Origin: Epichloe hybrida
Taxonomy: Eukaryota; Ascomycota; Sordariomycetes; Hypocreales; Clavicipitaceae
Direction of reading: 5' to 3'
DNA length: 54,090 bases
Assembly (NCBI GenBank): GCA_019022495.1
Contig: JAFEKR010000108.1
Location: 1 to 54,090, forward strand
Under the pieces are notes generated by a model, which worked only from the letters and a program-made list of their open reading frames with translations, had not been told where the DNA came from and made no database searches. Positions 9,661-22,197 of this stretch are shown here, in pieces. The translations under genes and the position numbers were made by a program. Position 1 is the stretch's first letter. Every line of letters begins with the position of its first letter.

Positions 9661-10350
9661 CTAGTCACAAGGCTCTACCCTAGATACGAGATTAACTTTG
9701 TTAGAGCCGAGATTTGCTGTAACCCCGGAGGGGAGACAAACCCAAACCCAGACCGGCTTGCACTGTCCAGTGAATGAATCTCCTCCAACTTGACTTGTCC
9801 ACGCGCACAGCTCATCCCTGCCCGCCTCGTTCGTTGGACAGCTGCCAATGCATCTTGCATTGATGACTTCCTGTTTTTCTTTTTTGCCTGTCTATTCGTC
9901 GATTCTGCAGCTGCCTTCCGTCGTTGAGGCACAATTGCGCATGGTCATGCCACTGCTGTCTTCCGTGTTCTTTCCCGACCTCGAGATCGAGAGCACATAA
10001 CATTGACTCGTTTCCTTTGTCGAGCGATCGATCCCACCTTCCGTCTCGTTGCCAGTGCCAGTGCCACTGCCACTGCCACTGCCGTCGCCATCCCCGCGCC
10101 CGTGACGAGGCCCACGACGAGGCCCACGACGAGTTGTACGGCCTTCTCACTCCCGGGCGACACATGCTTGGTGATAAGGCGGCACTTTTTTATGTTTTGA
10201 ATATTGACACACCTGTGCCTCAGCTCGCTTTGACCTGCGAGTACCGGTTGCCGCACAAATACAACTGCCCGGATCCCTCGCTCGACGACATATCTATACG
10301 TTCTCCCCCCCCCCTTTCTTTAGAGCTTCCCTCGGGTCGGGTGTCTTCCA
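9661..10350. promoter_or_regulatory. Upstream region and leader of the checkpoint kinase gene
   Basis: Base composition becomes ordinary here. The stretch holds hexamer repeats (CCAGTG/CCACTG around 10050-10084) and a 12-bp unit GAGGCCCACGAC repeated near 10107-10133. Frames on both strands through these repeats are low-complexity and not convincing genes. It probably contains the promoter and 5' untranslated leader of the gene starting at 10351. Confidence 0.4.
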
Positions 10351-13300
10351 ATGGACGGCGGTGAGCCTACTCAAGGTATGAACATTCACTACACGCGCAT
10401 GTCTGGGTCTTGTTCCCCAGACTACAAGGCTTGCTGGGCTAACTTTTCCTTCCTCCGTCCTTCTTCCTGGCTTCCAGCGACCCAAAATGTCCTTGATCCA
10501 CGACGAGTAGGCAAACAGAACTCTGGCTTCTCCGACGAAGATATATCTGACATCATCTGCGTTTTATATCCGCACTCGGACTCAGCCCGCCAGGAGGTCC
10601 AACGGCTAGCTCAAGAAGATTCACCTCATATTATTGGTAAGGATGAAGCAGATGTGGTTGAACCAGACTATGATTTGGAGGATCATGCGAGTCGATTCGA
10701 GTCGCATCCTGTAAGCCATGGGAACCACGCCATCATCTTGAGACTTTCGTCTCAAGTTAAAAATCCCTCTACCGGTTTCGCCTTTGGCAGGAATAGTGCG
10801 AGATGCGATGTCGTATTCCTGAACGATCCTCTGCGACGAGTGAGCAACATTCACTTTCGAATCCATGTAAACGAGTATGGCAGCGTCATGATCGAAGATC
10901 AGTCCACCAATGGCACATTCGTCGATCGACAGCTTCTCACTTGCCACCCTAAAGATAAGAAGGCACAATCGACCAACAAGTGGGTGTTGAGCTCGGGGAA
11001 CTTGATCAAGATTCTTCTGCATGATGAATTGCGTGACTTGACATTCCGTGTTCGAGTTCCTCGCCGTGACGAAGACTATGATCGTGCCTATCTCGCTAAA
11101 GTGGGAGAATACTTTATTCAACATGGTTTGCAACCGTCTAGAGGCGAAACACCCCAGCCTCATACAAACACGGGGACTGTCGACATATTCAAAGTTCCAG
11201 GCGGGCCATTGCCCAAGAAGGTGGACTTTGAAGCGAGTCCATCACCACATCCTGTACCCTCGAAGCGCAAGGAGCTACGAAGCGGAATGGGCACTGAATG
11301 GAAAGGTTCAGGGAAATACAATCGCATCAGCATGATTGGCAGGGGTGCATTTGCCGTGGTCTACAAAGTCACGTCGAAATACGATGGGCTCCCATATGCC
11401 GCAAAGGAAATTGAGAAACGACGCTTCATAAAAAATGGAGTTCTTGACCAGAAAGTAGAAAATGAAATGAAAATCATGCAACGAGTACAACACGTAAGAA
11501 GAAGCTCACATTCTCACAAACTTGACACTGAACATGATTGCTGACAAATGTTCGCCAGCCCAACATCGTGCGCTACATTGAGAATTTCGACTGGGAGGAT
11601 CGGTTTCTCATCATCATCATGGAGTTCATCCCCTGTGGCGATCTGGGCAAAACAATCTCCGAAGATGTGACCTTCACTGTGGATATGACGCAGACAATGT
11701 CTACTCAGTTGCTCAGTGCCTTGGGCTACTTGCACGCAAACAACATTACGCACCGCGATGTGAAACCTGACAATATCCTGATACAATCTTTGGATCCGTT
11801 GGTGGTGAAGTTGACAGACTTTGGACTCTCGAAGATGGTCGACAGTGCAGATACATTTTTACGCACATTTTGTGGCACTTTGCTATACTGTGCCCCCGAG
11901 GTATACACCGAATACGCAGAATATGACGATTATGGCAATAGAATTCGTGGCAAAAAGATGCGTCGTATGCCTGGTCAAAGATACAACCACGCTGTAGACA
12001 TATGGTCATTGGGGGGCGTCTTGTTTTACTCACTCACAGGCTCGCCGCCATACCCCGTCAAATCAGGTATCAGTTACTCCGAGTTATTGCATAAGATCAT
12101 GACCACGAACTTGGACACAACGCCTCTACAACGGCACGGAGTCGACGAAGCGGGAATCGACGTTATTCGCCGCATGTTGGAGAGGCGCCCCGAGTACCGC
12201 GCAACAATACCAGAGTTGGAGAGTCATCCCTGGCTTGGCGGCCTTGGTTCCACGGTGCAAGCATCTCAGTCATACGACGAGATCACCGACGATGAGGAGT
12301 TTCCTTCGCAGCTCCAACAACCAAACTATGCCGACGAGATGGTGAGCGATTCGATGAGTGATATTTCGGACAAGGAAAATGGGGGGCCAATGGCCCAGGA
12401 CAACCAACAACAGCGCCTGTTTGGTGAAGTTGGTGTATCAGCCATAGGCAGCTCCGGCGTTATTCCCTCCGACCTCCTCAATTTGCTCTCCGACCACAGT
12501 ATGGGTGCAACTGAGATCTTGGAATCTCATGAAGATGAGGCGTATGACTCCGCAGACTCGGACACCATCAAAGGCAACAATCGACGCGCCTACCGACATA
12601 ACACCACGTCCATATACCCGAATCAATCAGCAGACCAGCTTCAAAGTTTGGTTGAAAATGTGGCTTCGCAGAGTTTGGGTGGTAGTGGTCCAGCTGCCCA
12701 AGACCTGTCGGCGTCTCAAAACCCATCTTACTGGGTGGACCCCAACTCGAGCAAACGGAAACCTTCCTCCAGCGACACTAGTGAAGGATTTGACGATAAC
12801 ACACCACCCGGGAAGCCCATTATCAAGAGACTAAAGTCGGAAGGAATCGTCGAAGACATCTCGGATGATACATTGGCAGAGTACAAGCTTTTGGCTCGAA
12901 TGCCTCGGGTATCAAGACTAGGATCAGGGCGGCTGATTGACCACCCAGTCAGTAAAATGGAGTTTTGGGAGCAAGACAAGAAGACATGGCATTTACAGTA
13001 CCCCGAGATGACGCAGCTTCAACACGATGCTTTCAAACAAGCTGCGAAAGATGGCGGGGAGGAATTCTGGCCTGGTAAAACACCACTATGGGGTCTGGCC
13101 ATGAAGTACTTTGCACCCGGCCCCAGGCCTGATGATAAAAACAGCCCCTGGGCAGCTCCATCCGGTCCCGGATTGAGACGCGAAGACAGCAGAATGGTGG
13201 ATGATGCCATGATGGACATTCCGTCCACCGCGGCACCCATCGAGTCTGACTATCTCCCCGACACTTGCCCCCCAGACACTAAAATTGTTGTGCCGGTTCA

Positions 13301-14147
13301 GGGAGGCATATCGGCCAATCGGGCAATTGCATTGATAGATACCGATGCATCGTCGTGCATTCAAAATATTTCATTTCCCGTCACTGACGCTCTATCATCC
13401 TTTGGACGTGGTCCAGAAAATACAGAGGTATTCAAAGAAAGGCTGGAGCCGCGAGTACCCAAGTATGCCTTCAAACTTTTGTTGTGGAAAGACGGATACG
13501 ACCCATCCAAGAATATCGTCAAAGGAGATCAGCCGTGGTGCAAGGAAGGCGCAGGGGAAGAAGCCTCGTCGTATCATTTTTGGATATCTAGCAAAGCAAC
13601 GCTGGGCATCAAAATCAACGGCTACACCCTTGCTTCATCCGACCCCAAGAATCCAAACGGCCCATCCCAGTACTGGGCCAAGATTTACGATGGTGATTGC
13701 CTGACAATATGGGGTGGACAAGACCTCGGGAACCAGACGACACTTGCTTTCCGCTGTCTCTGGGGAGGATCATCCAAAAGACGTTCGGCAGATAACCCAC
13801 ACCTTGAACTCGCGACGCCCCAAACAGCCGTCAAGCTCGACCAAGCATGTCAAAAGACGGAGAGACGCATGAGGGAAGCGGCCGAAAAGCAGCGCAAGTC
13901 AAGTGAAGCCAAGGCCGAGTTTGCTGAGCGGAAACGCCAAGTAGAAGGGGAGAGAGAACGCAGTCGTGTTTTTGAGCAGAAGAGACAAGAAGCTGTCGCA
14001 TTTCTAGCGGCAAGACAAGCAACAGCCTCCCCACAAAGAGGCTCACCAGCAAGCGCTCCAGCCACTGCCCACAAAAGTAGGATGCATGTACCATCGAATA
14101 TGTCGCGACTCAGCCCAGACAAGGCAATCCCGTACCTGGGTCGCTGA
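10351..14147 (+). CDS. rad53: FHA-kinase checkpoint protein, RAD53/CHK2 family
   Basis: Predicted Ser/Thr kinase of the DNA-damage and replication checkpoint, activated by phosphorylation and bound to phosphothreonine partners through FHA domains. Exons are 10351-10375, 10478-11493 and 11559-14147, giving 1209 residues. The 25-nt first exon splices to give MDGGEPTQATQ, a TQ cluster of the kind ATM/ATR kinases modify. An FHA domain lies at about 90-165 (FGRN, SNIH, STNGT). The kinase domain is at about 289-575, with GRGAF, a catalytic Lys, HRDVKPDN, DFG and CAPE all intact. The second splice restores HPNIVRY. A diverged second FHA-like domain lies at about 983-1072, followed by a charged coiled coil. 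FHA-kinase-FHA order matches Rad53. The tail is long and disordered. Neurospora MUS-59 and PRD-4 are alternative orthologues; I cannot choose between them. Confidence 0.85.
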
Positions 14148-14819
14148 ATTTGATTGACAGCGTTGGAAATTGGGGGCTTAGTGACCTGGACATGACAAGG
14201 GTAATGCTGGTGTGACATTAAGAGCACAAGTCATAAGTTGATTATCTTACATAGCTGCGTTGGCATAGATTGGGGTAGGTGTTTGATCAAAGCGTTTGTG
14301 ATGAATAACGGCGATATTACTTGGAGAGACAAAGACCTAGTGCCATCTATCTGGTCTCCTTTTTGGTGATATATATACGTATAAAATTGGCCAATATGAA
14401 AGAAGGAGAAGAAGAAAAAGACATAAAAAGCAAATGTTTTGAACCATGCAGCAGCCTGATTTGTTATTAATAACTGCCTCTGGTTCCCTCAGCCCTGCTT
14501 CGTCACCCCCTACTGGGCAAAGTTATATCAAGCTGATGTCAGTGCGAGGTCTGGCTACATACAATACGAAGCATCGTTTTGTTATTATCTGGACCGTGAG
14601 AACGAAAAAAAATCACTGCAAAAGCCAAGCCAGGATCCATCAACCATTTCTTTCCACTTTTTGTTTCAACATAAGAAGCAAAACAGCAATACATGGGCTT
14701 TACAAACCAGCTTCCGACAGAAAAAGAGAAATGACACAATGTGATGTGCTCATGTGAGAAACGCTCGTGCCATGATTGTTTAGTCATCGCAAGGCGGTGT
14801 GATTGTTTGTGGTCTGCCT
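14148..14819. other. Convergent 3' region
   Basis: This holds the 3' untranslated regions of two genes that converge (kinase on +, CxxC protein on -). A-rich and purine-rich runs near 14400-14430 could serve as polyadenylation signals. No gene is seen. Confidence 0.5.
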
Positions 14820-17730
14820 TCACGCTGGACTATTGGGGTGGGAGATAGGGAAAGCAAGACCATTGACGTTGATTTTGTCTTGGGCTGAGATGCGGTCTCT
14901 CAGTTCTGACGGCAGACTTGATTCGAGTTTTTCGAGGGCTCTGAACTCTATGGATCATCGTAAGCCATGAGATTTTTTTTGAACTATCACTGCAGTTGGA
15001 ATCTGCAAACTTACCGAGTAGCATGGTTCGCTGAACAGGCGTCGACGGAGGCGAAGCTGGTTCCTCGATAATGGGCTCTGGAATCCAACCATCAAATTTT
15101 GCGTTTCCATATGCATTTGTAGTTTCAGGCACCTGGTTCTTCTTGCTCCATTCCCATGATCTGTGGAATGCACCCTCACTGGGACCAGGGTATTGGTGCC
15201 GTCTGGGCTTGTAGTATGGGTTGTTCGTAGAGCGAGAATAGTCGGTAAATAGCGAACGAGAGTATGTGTTCTCCGCGGAGGGTTGATCACGGTTCGAATT
15301 TTCCTTGCTTGAGCTTGAACTCGAAGAAAACGACGAGTCCCCCGAGCCGTCGTGATTCGAGCTGGCGGATTTCTTCACGCCAGCATGTGAAGAGTATTGA
15401 TCCTCGCAACCATTATGACCGCTTGATCCGTCAGAGCTTTTTGATTGGGAACGGCCCGCGCCCGCGCTGCTATAGTCAAATATGCTAAAGCAGGACTCCT
15501 TGCGTCCGAATGCTCCTCGTGAAGATGGGAACTGGCTTTTTCCCGGCTCGTCAGTATTATCTTGCCTGACGACATGGTGAGAGTCATCGTCGTGGAAATA
15601 GCTGGGATAGTTCGATGACTCGAACTCTGCCAATGGCGATGGTCGGCGACTCATCTTTTCATTCGATATCTCAAATATTGCTCGATCAAGTCCATTGCCC
15701 TTGCCAAAAGCTCCCGTCGAGTCTGCATATTCCTTCTCGTCGGCGGGCACGCCACGAGGACTTGAATTCAGAGACTGCTCTGAACGAAACTCGAGACTGT
15801 CATTTCCAGCCTCACGTTGAGGGCGGGCTTTCACAGTTCGTCCTCCTGAAGAGGAGTTGGACGTACCAAAACTAGAAGCATGATAGTCACCAGGCTCTGG
15901 CGTCTCACAGGACGTAAGCTTCTGTTCATTTGAGGTGGCATCGGCTCGATCACTCTTTTCTGAATGAGTTTCGTCCTGCTGCATCGATTCGTCTCGACTA
16001 TCCGGTGCTTCGGTCTTTCTCAAATTAATGGCAGGCTCGCTCAACTCAGTGTCTGAGAAAACTTCTTCCACATAAGGGACATGGTACTCATTCAAGTCAG
16101 CTAGGCTCTCCGATGCCACAACATGCTCCTCTCCGGGATGTGGTGTTGAGCCTCTCTGCGCCCGACGCTGCGCCGATCCTAGTCTCCGCCCAGGATAAAA
16201 CGGGGATGATTCAGCTGGGCTTACTGGAGCAGACATATTCTTGACCGGTGGTGCGTTATGAAGACGAAGCTGAGCAACATTTTTTGCTTTCAACGACTTC
16301 TGCGGGGCCTGGTTATTCGGACGCCGAGATGAGCTGCCGCCTTTTGAAGCTGCCGATGAAGTGACGGTAGCATTACTAGCTTCTTGGTCTACTTCTGATT
16401 CAGGCTTTCGAATTACCTAGACGTGTCAGGATAACTACTTGGCCGCAGAATTAGTGAGGAAACTTACCGTTCCTAGGACAGACGCTTCATTAATGCCCTC
16501 TATTGATCGGACCTCATTAGTACACCTTCCACAATAGTTTGGCAGCAGAGGTTCTCCAGGCTCGGCTTTGTATTTCTGTTGAAAGACTTTCGACCGGACT
16601 CTTCCGCATCCGAAACAGAAATGGTGACGATCCATCATATCTTTTTTGAATCGAATATCTCGGCAGGCTGAACAGTAGTTCAGTATAGGTTTGTGTGCTA
16701 TGCCGATGGGATGGTTTGCATTAGAGAGCACTGAACAATCAGATTCCTCTTTTGGGGCCGTATTTTCCTTCGCGTCCTTCTTTAGTGGAAGCGATTTCTT
16801 GGCAGACACTTCTCCCATCTTAGTCTTTGGGGTGCTTAGATTGCTTGGTGACTTTTCTGCCACCAAGACGTCGAGAAACTCGTTCAAGAGCCTCTGAGCC
16901 TCATTCTGATCTCGCCGAAGGCGTGAATCGTCGGGATTCTTTGACAAACGGTCCTGGGCGTCATCCAAGTGATGTTGAAGACTTTGCAGTTTCTGCGCTT
17001 GAGAATTTGGCAATGTAGAATGCCTTTCCTCGGTCTTTCTGCTGATTGCTTGAAACCCAGGGTGGTATGCAGGTATGTGAACAGCATTGCTTGGGTATTG
17101 AGGCATCTGAGTTACAAAGCGAGCTTCGGAATGTGCAATGTGAGGACGGGTACTCGAGTCTGGTTGAGTAGACCAAAGGACGGGATCCGTCATATGAAGC
17201 GGAGAAAAGGTAGCATAGTTGCGACGATTGTTCTCTGAAGCATCCTGTGATTTGTTGAAGCCTGGAAACAGGCCACCTGGAGAGGCTGGCTTCAATGTTT
17301 TGCTCTTCTTCTCTGATTGAGACGGAGATTTCCCCGACTTTTTTCCCTTGCTCACTATTTTAACTAGCAGCGGACTTTTAGTGCTTTTTCTCGCAACATT
17401 ACGCTGACGCACAGTTGGTGATATCTGACCATGGGACTGTTGTCGCTTTCGGGATGAGGAATTCGAAAACGACGTTTTGATTATAGGAATCGTGTTTCGG
17501 TTAGATGAAGTTGTGTCATAACGCGTACATGCATTCTCGGATTCCTGTTCCAACATGCTGTCAATGGTTTCGTCTGAACTGTTTTCGTATTGATATACGC
17601 CTCGACTGTTAAGCTTTCGATCTGCACGCTCAACGTCCCAACGAGAGGGCATTCCAAATGCCATGGACAAATAATCAACCCCCGTGTCCGTAAGGGGGGA
17701 CGATCTTCGTCTTTTCCACTTGTGACCCAT
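14820..17730 (-). CDS. Three-CxxC, low-complexity protein of unknown function
   Basis: Exons on the minus strand are 17730-16468, 16416-15015 and 14947-14820, 930 residues in all. Both introns (51 and 67 nt) have GTAAGTTT donors. Removing the second replaces a Lys-rich, weak tail with a more protein-like end (EFRALEKLESSLPSELRDRI). The N-terminus starts MGHKWKRRRSS, a basic stretch that could be a nuclear signal. Residues 353-403 hold three CxxC pairs (CSAC, CFGC, CGRC) around a basic GRVRSK segment, which suggests one or two zinc sites of a fungal-specific type. The rest is Ser/Asn-rich and probably disordered. I do not recognise a named family. A role in chromatin or RNA is possible but is inference only. 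Confidence 0.8.
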
Positions 17731-18234
17731 TATGGGCAGCTAGGTAGAATGAACAAATGGAATTGTAGAATAGCCAATTCAAGAAAGAAGCAAAAACGAG
17801 CGTGGGTATTCAACATTGATGTGGTTTCAAAATGAGTGAAACGCTTTGGCTAAAGTCGCGAGAGCGAGGAGAAGAGAAAGAATGGATGGGGAAGAACAGG
17901 GCCGGCGTTTCGTGGCAATAGGTGACCGTATTTTGTTCAGTCGTGCAGGTGTGAAGATTGCATTCGACTTGGTTGGCAGCTGTGAGGGCAGCAGTGCCAC
18001 TTGATCGCCAGCTGGTCTGCCAACCGCCCGTATGAGTCGGTATGACATACCGCATCCGCATCCACATGCGCCAAGGGGTTGGACTATACTTCGTCTAATG
18101 GCACTTTGTTGTGTTGAAATCATACAGTGACATACATCGCAGATGCTACGTCGTCTACTTGAGACCCGACTGGCTGTCCCATTTTATCTTTGACCTCTTT
18201 CTTCCCCAAACTCTATACATAGCAATCATGCAAT
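17731..18234. promoter_or_regulatory. Upstream region of the CxxC gene; 3' region of STT3
   Basis: Both flanking genes are on the minus strand, so this is the promoter of the CxxC-protein gene and the 3' flank of STT3. No convincing gene or motif is seen. Confidence 0.4.
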
Positions 18235-20767
18235 TTAGTCCACTCGGAGGACACGAGCTCCCTTCTTCCTAAGAGCCTTCTTCTTCTTCTGTCCCTTCTC
18301 AAATGCTGCCACAGCAGCATGATCTCTTCCAACATTATCGAGGTCCTTGACCTTGTAAATTCGGATGATCCAGTTCTCACTGGTGAAAGCTTCCTCTATA
18401 GTATTGAGGACCGGGCCTTGGTCTGGAAGTTGGGCGCCACGGACACGGTCAGCGACTTGACCAGGGGGAAACAAGCTGTGATAGTTGTAGTATGACATTT
18501 TGTACCTAGTTTGGTTCATTAATAATCATAGCTTTGGTCGTTGCACAACTTAGAACTTACATGAGACTATTCTTCATCGTGTCGGTAGCCTCGCTGTCGA
18601 CTTTGTACTCTCCACGAGGCGTGAAAAAGTCGCGCTCCTTGACTTCATCGGGCCAAATGCCTTCAGCAATACGCACCATCCACAGGAACTTGTTGATATC
18701 GTCACCAGAGTAACCAAGCAGAGCGCCAAATACAACAAGAACATAATCAACTTCATGCTGACGCATGATGGGATAGCTGACTTCTTCTCGAGAGCTCATG
18801 GCTTTGCCAACAGTCGCAATGTGCGTGTTGTTCCACGTGTTGTTATCGACCAAGGTGGGCCGATCAGCCATACCACCAATCTGGTAACCGTAATCCCACC
18901 AGGACATGATCTTTGCATCCTGCTTCGTATTTTGTCGTAGCCATTGGTATGCCTCTCGGTAATCGTCAATGATATGCTGGGTGCCATCGGGCATTCGGCT
19001 GGCCAGGACAACGGAAGGAGATGAGTAGGCATTTGAAGTGACCCAAGTGCAATGCGTCACGAACATGATCAGATATACAAGAACAGACGCGACAACAACA
19101 AATTTGGACGACGAGTGGAAGATTCCGATGATTGGCTTTTCACTGCCTCGGAGACCGGTCGTCAACTTGGAGGGCTTCTTGGCGGCAGCAGCTTCACTGG
19201 CGGTTTCCACCTCGCTAGGGTCTGGTGACTTGGCAGAAATATACGTGTCGAGCATATTGGACAAAGCAATGGCGGCGGCAACGCAAACGATCGGGGTCAA
19301 AGTGAGCATGAGACGGACCATAACACCTGCGAAATAGCTTCCAAAGAGCGCGTAAACGATAACGAAGACGTGCTCGTCGCGAAGGTCTTGGAAACACATG
19401 TATACGCCAGCGGGGAAGAGCCAAATAAGGAAGTTGAGGTCGAAAAAGAAAGCCGGCCAGGCAGTGGGCTGGTGCTCAGACACGGACGCAATGATGGGAA
19501 TATGAATCTTGGCATAGCCGGTGTCCCAGAGAGAGTAAAAGCGACCATTCCATGGAGCAATGTAGCCAAGGGAAGTAAGGCCAACGAGTGCGACCAAGCC
19601 GATACCAAAAGTGGCAATGAGAATTGTGACGAGAAACGTCTGGAACTGTCTGCTTGGAATGGCGGAACGCACGTATTGGATGAAACCAATCAACTGGAGG
19701 AAACCAAAGATACCTGGGAGTTTTTTTTGTTAGTCCATCATGCACGATTGCCAACCTGTGATTTTTCAATATTCATACCTAGTGCAGGCATATGTTCGCT
19801 CGTCTTTACAGGTAGAAACCCGACGAAGGGAATCTGCATGCTGGCAATGGTTCCCAAAGCATACCAGGTGGTATAGCTGACATAGAGACGGTTGCTATAT
19901 CTGCCCATGCAGATGAGGACCAAGGCATGGAGAGGCAACAGGCAAGTAATGAAAGCATAACCACCCCATGATGCCACCATGTAGCCGTAGAACAAGGCGC
20001 ACAGCGCACCCCAAAGCATTGATCCCAACTTGAGGGCCTTGATCCAGAGGTAGAAGGTGAAAACAAGAAGGAAAATGGCAATGGCCTCATTGTCGTAACT
20101 TCCAGCGACGGATCGTGAGATGTAACCAGGGGCGATACCCATGAAAATAGCAGCGAGTAGACCTGCAGACGATGAAGTGGTCATCTCGTTGGTAAGGAGG
20201 TATGACGCGTAGGCAGTGAGACCTGAGCAAGCAGGGGCGAGGAGAACGCAGATGTTGCGAATATCGACGGGAATAGTCAGGGCCCTGAGAGCATGGTAAA
20301 TGGCGCCACTGGTGACCATGAGACCCGGATACAAGGTACCTCCAGTTACGCGACCCAGAGGATGCCATGTCCGATCATCGAACCAGTCCCAGAATTTGTA
20401 AAATCCATTCGCAACGAGGTATTTGGTCGCTCGGAAGTTGAACCAGGGGTCGACTGGGTTCGGTCAGCATGTTCATAGGGGTTTTGAGAGGCATTGAGAC
20501 TAAGTCGTGGACTCACATTCGTGAATAATGCTCTCGAAACCTAACAAGACAATGTTAGCACTTGTAATTGAGTGAATGGGCCTCCTTAGCTCTCTGGGTA
20601 GAGTGGAAGCCGGGGCCGTGTATCTGCAGGTGGCACTTACGAATCACAGAGAACAGACGACTCGAGATGGCGGCACCTGCGATGAAGCAGAGAATGATGA
20701 CTCGTAATAGAGTTCTTGTGCTTTTGGAGTTCAAACCCTCGGAGCGGGGCTGGGCTTCGGCCGTCAT
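18235..20767 (-). CDS. STT3: Oligosaccharyltransferase catalytic subunit STT3
   Basis: Transfers the lipid-linked Glc3Man9GlcNAc2 glycan to Asn-X-Ser/Thr sites in the endoplasmic reticulum lumen, as the catalytic subunit of the OST complex. Exons on the minus strand are 20767-20641, 20540-20517 (24 nt), 20453-19779, 19713-18561 and 18505-18235, giving 749 residues, close to yeast Stt3 (718). The N-terminal [15 protein letters not shown] segment carries the acidic catalytic motif. Many membrane helices follow. The signature WWDYG lies near residue 543, followed by [11 protein letters not shown] with candidate glycosylation sites. The C-terminus is Lys-rich. Reading across the second to fourth introns restores the conserved segments [25 protein letters not shown] and [11 protein letters not shown]. 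An in-frame upstream ATG exists, but MTAEAQ is the usual kind of start. Confidence 0.95.
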
Positions 20768-21665
20768 ATTGGCGACGACTGCTGGCAATGGGTGCCCTAG
20801 AGATTGATGAGGATGATGTTCCAAGACGACACCTTGAGCTGAGAGGACAGCTTGGAGCTTCTGGCAACGTAGTTGGCGCCCCTCATTGGGGAGTCAAAAC
20901 CGTGTGGGGCTGGTCTCTGGTCTGAGCAAGCCGGCGCATTGACTATGGACCGACATTTCCCCGATCTGGCTAATGATCGGGCAAAGCACGGGGAACGATG
21001 TGATTGCAGCTCGCCATTCTTTTGTCGTGCCATTGTTTTTATTTGGGCCTGCGGCTCGCTGAAAAGTACGTGCACTTACACTTAGAGGAATGAGTCGTTA
21101 TTGGGAGGAAAAAGGATTACCAAGACTCGCTTAACCCGTATTTCCGATGAGGAGGTACTCATGATGCGTACACCTGCAACAGAATACGCTCTTTGTATCT
21201 TTGTAGGAGTTTGTTTCTACTTATCTGTATTTAGAAAAGAGGGTTTCAAAGAGAATAATCTAATAGGGTTATAGAATAAGTTATTTCTCTAGTAAAAATA
21301 GCAAAATCAATCAGAGCATACTAGGTTGTCTCATCGTAAACATGTCATGGCCGGCCCTCCCTGCTTCCAAATGACACTGATAGCACAGGAAATCAAAACC
21401 ATTGCCGTGTTGCCGTCTAAATTGTGTGTATTTTTACACCTGTATACGTGAAGTAAACAGGAACGCAAGGAAACCTCTGTGCAGCAGCGACTTGCGTAGT
21501 CTCCATCATACAGCGATTCTGCTTGGACCCAGATCCTATAAACAGGCAAAGGCAGAGAGTTTGGTCCTTGATGAGTATGTCCATCCTTCTACCAATCGTT
21601 TAATTTTTCTTTCGCTCCACGATTCGTTACACATCCCCCCATACCATATACTTCCATTAATCAAA
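20768..21665. promoter_or_regulatory. Upstream region of STT3; 3' region of subunit e
   Basis: An approximately 900-base gap between two minus-strand genes. It includes the STT3 promoter. An AT-rich patch lies around 21220-21310. Short frames on both strands lack protein-like composition. No other feature is seen. Confidence 0.4.
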
Positions 21666-22197
21666 TTAAGGGCTCTCCTTGGACAGCTTCAGCAGAAACT
21701 GTTCAAGATCGAACTTGGGGTCGTTGACATCGAAAACGGCTGGAGAAATTGATCAGTAGGGGTCATTGATATTCCATGCTTGCTGGTGCACGCGACTTGT
21801 CCGAAGCAAGAGCTGGAAGGATCCTAGTCCAGACATACCACCGTTCTTAGCAGTGGCGGTGGAAGCAGGAGCGTGCTCCTTGGCATACTCTGCCTTAGCC
21901 TGGTCTATCAACTTCTGCTTTCTCTCGTACTCGTGCTTGTCGTGCTCGGCTCGTTGAGAAGCGTAAATCGTTCTCTGGTGGGAAAATCCATAGAAAACGC
22001 CCACGGCGAGCGCGGACCACCGGAGAACCTATAATTAATATTATTAGTGTATGTTTTGTATAGTAGCCGCAAAATTGCGGGCTCAATTGTGTGATTTCAG
22101 GCCATGGGCGATGGAGCTGGCTGCGGAGGGATGACGGCACGATAGGAGAGTGACTAAGTCGGACGGAAAGACGAACATTAACACCAGTCGAGGCCAT
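21666..22197 (-). CDS. TIM11: Mitochondrial ATP synthase subunit e (Atp21/Tim11)
   Basis: Small inner-membrane subunit that helps dimerise F1Fo ATP synthase and shape cristae. Exons on the minus strand are 22197-22177, 22028-21839 and 21739-21666, giving 94 residues, the normal length for fungi. The joined N-terminus reads MASTGVNVLRWSALAVGVFYGF, with one membrane helix carrying a GxxxG-like spacing. A charged coiled coil follows (YASQRAEHDKHEYERKQK). The last exon supplies DVNDPKFDLEQFLLKLSKESP, typical of the family. Reading through the second intron instead gives a nonconserved tail. Intron 1 starts GTTCGT, an unusual donor, though no better site gives the conserved join. Confidence 0.9.

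Noticed and set aside
9924..10364. Open frames on both strands upstream of the kinase
   Set aside because: They follow short hexamer and 12-mer repeats, overlap each other on both strands and have low-complexity His/Cys/Ala composition.
20585..20610. TAGCTCTCTGGGTAGAG resembling a tRNA A-box
   Set aside because: It lies in an STT3 intron, has no B-box or acceptor pairing nearby, and cannot fold as a tRNA.
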